From contig OY987266.1 in the NCBI GenBank assembly GCA_963920665.1, forward strand, positions 20,076,248 to 20,140,247: a stretch of 64,000 nucleotides of DNA, written 5' to 3'. Both the position numbers and the translations under genes were made by a program. The notes below the pieces were generated by a model. The model did not search any database, had not been told where the DNA came from, and worked only from the letters and a program-made list of their open reading frames with translations. Each line of letters starts with the position of its first letter. The stretch's first letter is position 1. Positions 49,819-60,296 of the stretch are shown piece after piece. This DNA is from Straminergon stramineum (Eukaryota > Streptophyta > Bryopsida > Hypnales > Calliergonaceae).

Positions 49819-51023
49819 CGTGGGGGACTCGGGCCATCGTTTCACATGGCGTCCACTCCGCTATCAAACCCTAATGGAGGCTTACACTCACATCCTCCAC
49901 CATAGCCTTGCTTTGCTGTGTACCGGCAGTCTAAATTCTGCACTTGCTTGTGTGCACAAAAGTTGCGAAGCAGGAGACCGAACTCGGTGAGGGGAAAACT
50001 GCAATTCTATTAAGCAAATTAGCTTTTTGAGATTGGGGTCAATGGAACTGGTATATTTTTTATGCACAATTTTGTCATTGAAATCAAAGTTTTGTAATTT
50101 GAAATTTGAATCTCTTAAGACTGGTCCAAGGGTTCGCATATTTTGCTTATATCTTTATCAATATATACAATTTATCTCAATTTCATCATAAAAAGATGTG
50201 GTTTTATAAAAGTCAAGCATTGGTTTGGATGAACAAGAAATTTTGTGGTAAAAAAAGCTCCTTGGAATCCCTTTGTTCACCGTCCAAAATTGAGATGTTA
50301 TAGTGCTAAGTGGCCATAAGAATTGGATTCAAAGTGGGAATTTTTAAGGCCATTTTGATTAAAGCCTGCTTTCTTTGTCTTCAATAATGCAAATAGGCCA
50401 AAAAGATAAAAAGATGCGAAGTTTAGTTCGAAATAAAAAATATAGATTGTTTATTGCTTTCCATTTTCTAGGCACAAAGCATGCCTGATTGACTCTACGT
50501 TTTGATGCACCTAGTGCAACTACAATCACCCCAACCTTACATAAGAGACAAAAAAAATCAAAATTCTACATGGAAGTGTGTAGTAGTTGTAAGAGGAAAA
50601 TTAAAATTGTTGGTTGGCAAAATTTTCAAAGGAAGCTCTTGAAAAGTAGGAAAGGCAAGTTTCCAACTTTTTGAAAACTATTTATAACATTGGAGTTGAA
50701 TGTTTCGATTGTTTTTAGTTTGACAACAAGGCAAAACTACTTCTAAATGTAGTTTCTCCCTATTCACATAGAAGTGAGGCATCATGAAACTTAGCAAAAG
50801 TAATTTCAATTCCAAAAACTTTGAATTTTTTTTCCGATTCTCACAAAGCATGGAAGTTTGCTCTAAGATTTTAATCCAATAAGTGAGGACTTCAAGGACT
50901 AGAAAGATTCCAATAAATGATTTTTAAATAAATATATAGGGTCAGAGAATGCAATTATTAATCAAAGAATTTGATAATTCTTGGCTAACTACTTTAGTGA
51001 TAGAGTTGTATCCCCTTCCATGA
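49819..51023. other. Upstream region of the methyltransferase gene and AT-rich intergenic DNA
   Basis: The promoter of the minus-strand methyltransferase gene must lie just beyond 49.85 kb; the sequence up to about 49990 is CpG-richer than the rest. No obvious TATA element and no other gene was recognised. Confidence 0.35.
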
Positions 51024-51248
51024 TTAACCCTTAAATGACGCCAAGAATGTTTTGTGTTAAACGTATGACATAAAATCTTCATATATAGGACACAAATGCA
51101 ATTGTTCATCCTTGGAATTTTGTGCAAAAAGAAAAGATCTTGCTCAATAGTTTGACCTCCAATGAGTATTTTTTTTTAAAGTAGATGATGTCACATAGTA
51201 CCAAAAGGGATGATTTCCACGGGCACTAGCTTGACATTTAAGAATTAA
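51024..51248. mobile_element. TTAA-flanked miniature element, 225 bp, degraded right end
   Basis: Left end TTAA-CCCTTAAATGACGCCAAG; right end GACATTTAAGAA-TTAA. The inverted repeat is short and imperfect, but TTAA is present on both sides. The left-end phrase AATGTTTTGTGTT recurs in the element at 59456-59604, linking the two. Non-coding. Confidence 0.5.
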
Positions 51249-51728
51249 AAGGTGACTAAAAGGTTTTGATTTTGAGTGCTTTCCAACATTGGAATAAAAA
51301 GACCAATAAGAGAACAAAAAGATTAGTAGATATTAGCCCTTCTTTTTTTGGCAAAATTGGGCTAGATTGCACCATTCAAAAAGTCAAAATAATCAAGCGA
51401 AAATACAGTAAAGAAAAAAAAAATTTGAGAAATTCGCTTGCTGGATGCCTAGGGTTCAAAAATTGCGGCCGGAAAGCCCCACTTGCCGCTCTAGCGGTCG
51501 CCAGGGTTTTTCCCCACGTAGCATTTGAAATTCAGACATTGGCGCCAGGTTGTTAAAGTCCCGCCCCTTGCATTGCCTGGTGCACTGGGCTTTGACTAAA
51601 GATATTGCTAGTGGTGTCCAAGCTGTTTCATTGTCCGTCGCTAGAAGGGTGTAACGCATTGAAAATAGCATCGCCAGATTTTGCACAAGGACTTCCACTA
51701 CTTCACCCTCCTTCATTTCTACTACTCC

Positions 51729-51832
51729 TCAAATTATTGCTTTCTTCTTCCACTCCACTATACTCCTTCTCCACTCCTTTTCAAATTATTGCTTTCTTCT
51801 TCTACTTCATTGTACTCCTTCTCCACTAGCCC
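51729..51832. repeat. Tandem duplication, two 52-bp units
   Basis: TCAAATTATTGCTTTCTTCT followed by a C/T-rich stretch ending CTCCTTCTCCACT occurs at 51729 and again at 51781 with a few differences. It sits about 500 bp upstream of the hAT-type reading frame and may belong to that element's 5' region. Confidence 0.75.
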
Positions 51833-52334
51833 AAAGTTAATTGTCTTTGTGTTTGAACTGTACCCAATGGATCTCTTGCATTTGGTGCCATTGTGTTCTT
51901 TCATTGCTTTGCAGCGCAGCTTAGACGTTATAGAGTCTGGGAGTAATTGTGGCCACTCCGCTTCCATTCCTTGTCATCATGAGTGTTATCAAAGGAGGGT
52001 GAGAGTCTGCAAGCGATGTTGTTATATTTTAGGGTATGTGGACAACAATTTCAATATCCATCTTCTACTCTCTTTTGTTGCAATGAGCTCCAAATTACAG
52101 TACATTTGTTTTGCATTGGGTTTGGTTTGTGAGTTGTGCTTTTGGTTCTTTATTTTATGCATGACGCCATGGTTTGACAGAGGGTCACCAATGGTGGTTG
52201 TTAATGTTTTTCTTGTTTTCTAGCACTGCTATGGTTTAACACATGTCGCCAATAGCAACTGCAACCTAACTATTCTTTTCCTTCCTCACATTCTCCGAGT
52301 CCCTTATCCACTATCTATTCTATAGGAATCGTAT

Positions 52335-55300
52335 ATGTTTCTAGCAATGGGTGACAATCGAGACTTGATGCAAATGGAAGAGAACGAAGGCCAAGCCAAT
52401 GCAACAACAGATTGCCAAGAAGTTCTCATGGAAGACACCAATGCCATGTTGAAGAAAGTGCCCTCCGAGGTCGCTACAACCAAGGAAGATTGTGTAGCTA
52501 CGCGGAAGGCGGAGAAGGCAGCAACGAAGCAGCGTTGGCAATTGAAAGGCAAGGCTGCCTGCCCGGAAGACAGCAAGGCCCGTTGCAATGTGCAAGAGGC
52601 TGCATCAATAGCGAAGTTTTTTACACGCTCCCGAAATTCTTTGAACCCACAACCCCTCATCTTGGGTAGCACGCGATCAAAGCCGATGTCAACTATACAG
52701 TCTATTACAGACACCGATTCTCTATAGATTGTGTCTTTAGACACAGTCCCTTTGGGATCTCTGCCTCCCCTGAAATTACATGATGGCAGTAGCAACAGTG
52801 GCCAATCTAGGCTTGGAGATGAATCACTCGAAGCTCGCCTTTAGCTACGAGTTGATTTGGTGGAGATCTTAGATGGAGAAGAAGACATTGAGTCAAATGA
52901 TGACTTCCAGTAGGTGCCTGCACCAAAGAAATCCCAAACCAACTATGATTGCACTCGACGTTTTCAAAACAAATGGGCTACAAAGTTGGTTTGGGTTGAA
53001 CCCATCCAAGGAAGTGATGGGAAGGTGCACCTCGTGAAGTATATAGTTTGTTCGACTTTTGAAAAAAACCCAAAGATCCTTGGTTTGAAGTGGGATACAT
53101 CGACAAAACATGAAGGGCGAGGAAAAGCTACTTTCGACATGCCTAAGTACAATGTCAAGGCTAGAGAATGGTATGTATCAAGGACCAATAGACACCAAAT
53201 TAATTTGCGCCATTTTGTTGCGAGACAACCTACTTCAATTCTGCAGCAAGTGAATATGAGCACTTCCTCATCCAAGTCAAAGAAAATTGTGTGATTCAGC
53301 ACATTGTATCAAATTTTGCCCTTTGGTCGTCTAGTGGTGGAGTATGAGGAGAGACAAGGGCTCTATGCCTTCCTTAATGTCCTGAATCTCCCTCGTATGT
53401 ACTAGTCAAATACCTCTGGGTGGAACATGGTGAACTTTCTGTATCAGCAAGTGAAAATCTCTATTAGGAAGAAAATTACAGCTGCAAATTTTGTGGCTCT
53501 TACATGCGATGAAGTGACCTCTGTAGACAATGGCAACTGGCTTTGCATTCATGCTTACATTGTGGAGAACTATGTGCAGATTCCGCATTTGATCTCTTTG
53601 CAGCATTTAGTGGATGGCTCTGGCACAGACAATTTCGTAGTACTCATTGTGAGGACACTGGAGAGTGGGGGTGATCTCACTCATGATGAAATTTCAAGGA
53701 GTTTGTTATGCTTTGGTGCAGATGGCATTTCCACATTTCAAGGAGCAAGAACTGGAATTACAATTCGGATACAATCAAAGTTTGCGCCGTTTTGCATGGG
53801 TGTGCACTACATTGCACCTTGTAGCGAAGTCGTTGTCTATGTTGCTTATATTTGCAATCATTGAACAAGTCATCTGAAAGACGCATGCATATTTTAGCAA
53901 GAATCCAAAACACTTGTCAAAGTACCAAAAGCTTGCAAAGGTAATGGAGACGAAGGGACTGAAGCCTCTACTTCAAGTAACAACAAGATGGGTCTCTTTG
54001 TTGGAGCCACTACGAAGGCTGCTTGCTGAATATTGAATTCTATTGGCTAAGATGAAGGCTAACGCACCAAAGAACAACGAAGCTTAAGTAAAGTTCTCCT
54101 GTCTCTTCTGTAGAGTTCTGTCGAGCAAGCACAATAGGTTTTGTACCTGTCTCTCCTCATTTTGGCTTAGGACTAGGTTCTATTCATCCTTTAGATTTGC
54201 GAACCACAACTTAACTTCCTATGAGTTGTGGTTTGAATACAATAGGGAAATTCTTGATTTTGCCTTCATCTTCTTCTTGTGTCATGACATTGTGCTAGCT
54301 CTGGGTTTTATGCTTTGTAATTGTTGATCTAGGTTGTTTGATTTTTGCATAGCCTTCATGATTGTAAACCGTTTTGAACAAGGTTGCTTGAAAGTTGACT
54401 TCACAATTTGGTATTTCCTTACAGAAATGCTTAGGGTTCATGCTAGATCCATACGCACTTTGTAGCATGACGGCACTCATGCCATTGCTTGAAACTATGG
54501 ATCTGTTGGTGACGTTCACACGAAAAAGGGACGTTTACATCTACGATTTTGTAGCTGCTCTAAAAATAGTAGAAGGCCAATTGTATACTTTTTACGTCAA
54601 CAATCGCACTGCATTTGTGACAGACGAGTTTTGGGCGTTTAAAAACATTTTGGACTACTCCTACAACCAAATTCACATGCAATGGGTCTTGGACCTCAAT
54701 AACGGATATGCCCAGCTTGTATTTGTAGCTAATGGCGAGAAGATCTGGGCAGTCCATGACAACGCACCTATGGAGCGGGAAGTGTTGGAATCTCTAGTAT
54801 TTGTTGTCAAAAATGAGTGTACATGTAGGACTAAAGCTTTTTAAATTACTCTTTTTTCTTTAGTTAGTAGGCAACAAACATGGTGAGAGTTTGTAGGAAA
54901 TCTTGTAAATAGATGATGTTCTTGGTTACATTTGAGTACATGACTTGTTTATCATGTTCATTTGATTACATGACTTGTTTCAATCTAGCATGCTCATGAC
55001 AATTTTTTAATGATTATTGTTTTTCCCTTTCCTGTTTGAGCATTGTATTCTTGTTCATACGTTTTTGGCTTGTTTTTTAACATGACTAGGTCTCTTTGTT
55101 GTGTACAGGGGCAACAAGACAGTTGCTAAGGGAGTTGGAGTCCTGCTTCCCTTTCCATGCTATTATGGACTCCTCAAAGTTATATACCCGTAGTATTGGC
55201 TTTAGGTTGAGGCTAAAGAATACTTTCCTAAGCACTTGGCTACCTTGATGTTATATTATTGTGAGCCCAAGCTCGTAGAAGCGGACAAGAAGCGTTTGGT

Positions 55301-55951
55301 CCCACCTGTCCTAGACCGGCATAGCCTTGAGACTCAACAAGGTTTGTTCAAGTTGGCCATGCTCAACAATTCCAAGAAGCACCTGGAGTCCCCGTTTGAC
55401 TTGAATCCATTGACCCGTCTTTGATGGCCATATTCGTTATATTGAGACTTTTGTCAGATTTTGAGACAAAGTACTAGTTATTGGAAAATTCATTTAAAAA
55501 AATAGTAATTGAAATCAAAAATAAATAATTCACAAATAGTAATCCTATAATGAAATTCTAAAAGTTGGTGTTGTTACTTATTTACAAAAAAATACTAGTA
55601 AAGAGATAAAACGGTTTATCCTCGAGTCGAGGATAAAAATGAGACTGTGAAAGGTCTCAATATAATGAATATGGCCTTTTTGGCGTTATTTGGACACATG
55701 TACAATTTTGAAGGTTAAAGCCTTTCCTAAGTTTTACAAATTGGCTGAGGTTGCTATTGTGCATGTTCTAGGGTCTATAGAGGATGAGCGTTGTTTCAAT
55801 TCTCTTTCCTTCTTGAAGAACAAGCTCCAAAATTCCTTGGACATGCATTTGGAGTGCATCGTTGGAATGTACTCCTAGAAAATTTTCACTTTGGAAAACT
55901 TTCCCTATGACGATGCTTACAATGAATGGGCAGCTGGAGCTGATCGACAAT
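52335..55951 (+). pseudogene. hAT-superfamily transposase pseudogene (DUF4371 / ZNF862-like type)
   Basis: Recognisable order: a BED-like zinc-finger region (RFQNKWATKLVWVEP, VKYIVCS, KWDTSTKH; 52950-53110), the DUF4371-type catalytic region (VEYEERQGLYAFL, FVALTCDEVTS, LCFGADGISTFQGARTG; 53330-53830), METKGLKPLL and TTRWVSLLEPLRRLLAEY (53945-54035), then KRDVYIYDFVAALK and FWAFKNILDYSYNQIHMQW (54520-54690), and the C-terminal hAT dimerisation motif GSIEDERCFNSLSFLKNKL (55775-55830), ending near NFPYDDAYNEW. One frame runs 52335-53864 with five stops (52725, 52842, 52911, 53403 TAG; 53292 TGA), then a frameshift near 53815. Introns at about 54089-54424 and 54830-55109 are plausible. The first zinc-finger Cys is Tyr (KYIVC). 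A 251-bp insertion splits the 3' part. It cannot make active transposase. Confidence 0.82.
55426..55676. mobile_element. Palindrome-ended insertion inside the hAT pseudogene, 251 bp
   Basis: The left end GGCCATATTCGTTATATTGA continues GACTTTTGTCAG. The right end is its reverse complement with about four mismatches (AAAGGTCTCAATATAATGA, then ATATGGCC). It interrupts transposase sequence between NPLTRL and the SIEDERCF region. Inside is a perfect short hairpin, TTTATCCTCGA-g-TCGAGGATAAA (near 55615-55640). There is no coding content, and I could not define the target duplication. Confidence 0.65.
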
Positions 55952-57633
55952 ATGGACTATGAGCTTAGTAGTATTAGCTAGTGTAGACTTACATCCAAGC
56001 TTGTTGTAGGGCTCTCTATAGAGTGGATGGGCCCTTGCATGGCCCCTTGTTTCCATTCACACTGTTTTCCGATGACTTTTTATGATTTCATTTTATTTTA
56101 ATTTGTGCATTGCCTTTCTTTCTATACTTGTTTTGGGATGTAGAGCCTAAATTCATCCTTAGCACAGAATGAAGGTGCCTGCCTGTCTTTATTGCAAATC
56201 TTAGAAGTGCCAGAAGACCTTATGTGTCTTAGACAATTTCACCATTTCTGCATTTTTTTAATTTTGCCAAGTGCCAGAGTTTTCCACCGCTTTGAAGGTA
56301 ATAGTGCCAGTTACATAAGCTATGGAACTCAATATTGCTAGCAAAATTCATGAATGAAAGGTGAGTACTCGCCATGTGGGCACCGAAAATAACTACCACC
56401 AGAGCTAGTCTGGCTCCGTCAGAAAAACCAAAAAAAAGGGTTGGTAGATATGTTGGCTTCCATCTTTCAATTTAATTTTAACAAAGGAAGATGAGTGCAT
56501 CTCCATCATTAGAAGCATGAAGATGAATTTTTAATCTTGAAAACCATCATTTGGTTCCTTGAAGTGAAGTGACAACTTCCAATGCTAGAAGACTTGTTAA
56601 AAATGTCAATGCAATTCGTGGCAAGTTTTGTCCAAGATGAAAGTACATCACTTTAAAGTCACTATCCACTTTAAAGATGCAAACTTGTTGTTCTTGAAAA
56701 TTTAACAAAACCACACACCCCAAAAAATGAGAGCCATCAGATATTTTTAAGAAAAATCCCCCCCCTTTTTGATCTGCCTTTGATCTTGGAAAATAAAAAA
56801 TACAGATTTGGATACAAAATATGGGTTTGAGATATGGATATGGATATGGAAAACAGATATGGACAAAAGTACAAACAAAATACATATACTCACATATCCC
56901 ATATTGTTTGCAACTACCTAGCTCCCTTGGAATTACAAATAGGAGGAGGGGGTAGTAGATGAATAAAAAAATTTAATCATAAATAGAGAGGGGGGTGGGT
57001 TAATAAATATTTAAAACAACAACTAAATGGGAGTCTTTTGAGTGAATGGAGGGGGGTTGCATCAATTGAAATGCACCTCATTCCTCACTATCCACTCAAA
57101 AGACAGACCTCACTATGTGTTCATTCACACCAAGGAGAAATGTTTCAAGTAGAGAATTGAGAATAATTTAATAACCCCCACTTTGAATGAGAGTTGACAC
57201 TAGAGGGAAAATTGAATAGATAGTTGTTTTGACCCCTCCATCTTATTGTACATTTACACCAAGGGGATGAAAAAGTGAGGTGTAAATTTTAATCTTATAG
57301 GATTCAAAAAGGGTTTAAACTGATTTATTTCGTATTAAGAAAAATATTTCTTTAAAGGTTGGAAGTTTGTTTACACAAATGGAGAAACATATTTTTAAAG
57401 AGCAAGCATGGGAAATACATCTCAAAGGGCACATATATCGTCATTGATTAGTAGTAGTTTTAATATTGACTTAGAAATAAATATAAGCAATTTTCAGCGT
57501 GCTTTCATTAAATTAATTTGAATGGAATAAAAAGGTCATCATATCAATTCAAAAATGAAGATAAATTAGAATATAATAATAAAATTTTCATTGATATATT
57601 CAAAACATTCTAGCAATAAAATAAAATGTCATG
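55952..57633. other. Intergenic DNA downstream of the hAT pseudogene
   Basis: No gene was recognised. Part of 55960-56350 may be the 3' non-coding part of the transposon, but I could not find a matching terminal repeat. A TCCATATC/GGATAT-type hexamer run near 56830-56870 gives a spurious Tyr/Pro-rich minus-strand frame. Confidence 0.4.
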
Positions 57634-58565
57634 TTAACCCCTAAAGGTTTTTGACTATGTTTTCACCAAAAACGCTCCAAAACTGCCATTTCTAGTACAA
57701 GAACCAAATTTTAGAAAAAAAACATTTTTGGACACATGTAACCGTAGGATCTTGTAGTAAGCTGGTTTGAGAACATGTGAAAAAATTTTCAAAAATTTCC
57801 ACCGTGTAGATTGCAAAATATTAGCATTTGAATTGACAAAAATCCTTTTTTTGTCCCTGTGAAAAACCGGGCAGCTGCTCTTCACAAGGTCATATTTGTA
57901 TGAAAAAATGTCCAAAATAGATGTGTCTCGTTTAATTCATTATTCAAGGCAAATTAGCTACATGCTTGAAAAATTTCAGATCATTTGGAATTGTACAACA
58001 TATAGGAAAAAAATAGTAAGTAGAAAGGAGTAGATAATGATTGAAAATACTAAATTGTTAAGAATTTTGTTATGGATTTGAAAATTGACAATCCCAATGG
58101 TTGTAATGTTATAATAATCAATCTCCATCCTATGATTTTATTTTTTTCAAAAAATATTGAAAATTGAGTAAAATGAAGGACTTCAAAGTTTATTTTAGAG
58201 TAGAGAATTCATAACTGCCCGTAAACTAAAACTCCTCATAACTTTCACCTCATTGATCAAAATGGAATGATTCAAAGTTTTCCACATATACAAAAATCTA
58301 GAAAATCAATTTCAAATTTTTAATTTTGAAAAAAGTAATTTTTTTTATCTACCCGAGCTGCCCGAGTTGGGAAAGAAACTACATATCATACAATAACTTT
58401 TTAACCATGTAGCCAAAACTTATGAAAATTGTTGGGCCTTAAAGCTACTCCTCGACCACATGTTGTATCAAAATTTCAAAGAAAAAAATAGAAAATTCGG
58501 CTTGTAGTGAGTTGCCCAAAATATCTATAATGCCAAAAAACCATGTTCGGGACTTTAGGGGTTAA
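57634..58565. mobile_element. TTAA-flanked piggyBac-like non-autonomous element, 932 bp
   Basis: It starts TTAA-CCCCTAAAGGTTTTTGAC and ends GTTCGGGACTTTAGGGG-TTAA, with TTAA intact on both sides. In reverse orientation it matches 11201-12153 along its length (GTTTTTTGGCA and GGGCAACTC near one end, CAAAAACGCTCCAAAA-like sequence near the other, CCCGAGCTGCCCGAG inside). There is no transposase. With its partner it defines a ~0.95-kb family distinct from the ~0.65-kb family but sharing the first TTAACCCCTAAA. Confidence 0.75.
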
Positions 58566-59455
58566 CACATGTTTTAGTGCAAAACTTTCATAAACCCAAA
58601 TCCTTAAACCACTCTTAAATTTCAAACAACAATAAAATATCTATTCTACATGATTTTTCAAAATTTTCAAGTAGAGTAGAAACAAGATTGAAGAAGGTTC
58701 ATTTTGCTAGTTTTGATCAAAAGTTAAAATAGCCATTTTAAATGTCCAAATTCAAAAATACCATACATAAATTCAAAAAATATATAATATGATTTGAACT
58801 TAGTTTATTGATATGGATATACTATTAGCAAAGTTGTACACAAAAAAATGATTGAAAATCATATATCTTTCATTAAGAATAATAATTGTTTGATCACTCA
58901 AGAGACACTTTTGGCTCCTACAATTCCTTATAAAATTAAGGTGAAGATTTGTCTCTTTACAAGAAATACCTTATTGTTTAGTTTGAAATATTAAAACTAC
59001 AAAGTTTTAAATATCTTCTCCTCCCTTCCATAGTGAATGTATCCATGTGGTATATCTATGCCAAAGGATGAATATAAAACTCAAGAAATAAAGTTTTCAA
59101 ACTCAATGTTGAAGTCTATAGCATTGTAAGAAATCTAGCCCAAAATTTTGAAGTCAAAGGATTTAGTTCAAAATAACTATCTAACTATTTATTCCTTGAA
59201 CCGATTACACTTTTTGATATGGGCATCCATTTGAAGAAATAAATATATTTTCAAGAAAGAGGTACATATCTACCTTAATACCTAGGTCAATTTTTTTTAA
59301 CCCCCCGTTCGAAATCTACTTCATAGAAACCTATTCAAGTTTCATTTGGATTCTTCATGGCCAATTTGTCCTTCATAAATTCAATTCTTGTTATCCTACA
59401 AGAGTTACTTACAAGAGCTGCTTACAAATGAACTTTAAACCTTAACAAACACCAT

Positions 59456-59604
59456 TTAACCCTTGAATGTCAACAATGATGTTTTGTGTTTGATGGATGA
59501 CTTTATTGTTCATTGTAGAAAAATAGAATGCACCTATTGGTCCAATAATCGGAGCTATTTTGCTAACTTCCTTGATCTTGGAGACTACGTCCTCTAAGGG
59601 TTAA
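59456..59604. mobile_element. TTAA-flanked miniature element, 149 bp
   Basis: Left end TTAA-CCCTTGAATGTCAACAATG; right end GACTACGTCCTCTAAGGG-TTAA. Only the outer six to eight bases are inverted repeats. It shares the phrase GATGTTTTGTGTT with the 51024-51248 element. It lies about 700-850 bp upstream of the LEA-like gene's start codon. Confidence 0.55.
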
Positions 59605-59826
59605 ATGGGATCCTAGGTCACAATTGCAGTCTTCTTTGTAAGTGACCTCTAAGCTTATCCCTTACCAAGTATAAAATATTCCCCTCTCACGGTGAACGAC
59701 TACTCCGTGAGAAGTGGGCCATTGGCCGAGGACTTCACTTCGAAGTGGCCGCTTCTCCAGATCCTCAGTCCTCACCACTCCCCCCTGATTGAGGCGGTGC
59801 TCTCTCCTCTGAAGCCCAACTTAGCA

Positions 59827-60150
59827 GTGCATGCACCAAGCCCCATCCTGCTCGTCGCTAGCGCTGGGCTCCGCCGCAGCCGTGCGATAGAAAGCGTCCG
59901 CCACCTGGGGCTCCCTCGCGGCCGCTCCCTCCCCATCCAGCCAAGTGGGGCGCCCAGCACTCGCTCCCCTTCCTTCCATCTCTTCCCCACCACTCCGCGC
60001 AACCCACCTCACCCGGCTGGGGAGCTTTCCCCCCCACACTCACATGCCTTCCCCCCCTCCCTCCCCCGTCCGATCGAACTCCCCTGCGCCACTTCCCAGC
60101 GTCCGATCCCATCGCCACTTGGCAACCCGCCCTATAACAACCCTGCATGC
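59827..60150 (+). promoter_or_regulatory. C-rich promoter/leader of the LEA-like gene with RY-type motifs
   Basis: Between about 59690 and 60296 the sequence turns strongly C-rich, unlike the AT-rich flanks. It contains TGCATGCA at 59828-59835 and TGCATG at 60144-60149, matching the RY core (CATGCA) bound by B3 factors such as ABI3/VP1 in seed and desiccation genes. CCTATAAC at about 60131 is TATA-like and sits about 165 bp before the ATG; TATAAAAT at 59670 is an alternative. A 168-codon open frame here is Pro-rich and probably non-coding. Regulatory use is inferred from motifs only. Confidence 0.45.
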
Positions 60151-60296
60151 CCCCAAACATTCCCAAACAGAACTCACTCATCAATTGCACTCTTCTAGCT
60201 CACTTGCGATATCGATCGATCAATTCTGCTGTTTGCTTCATACACTTTGTTGTGCTCGATTCGAAGCTCGATTTTTTGGATCCCCATTTGGAAGTC

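Noticed and set aside
51492..51510. CAGGGTTTTTCCCCAC as a possible hAT 5' terminus next to GCGGTCGC
   Set aside because: hAT elements often start CAGGG, but no matching right end or eight-base duplication was found downstream of 55.95 kb.
51681..52223. 180-codon + strand frame before the hAT region
   Set aside because: Composition is dominated by a tandem 52-bp C/T-rich repeat (Leu/Ser/Phe/Tyr), with no domain. More likely the non-coding 5' part of the transposon.
59692..60198. 168-codon open frame upstream of the LEA-like gene
   Set aside because: Pro/Ser-rich composition follows from the C-rich promoter tract, with long open frames on both strands. It has no recognisable domain and ends before the true ATG.
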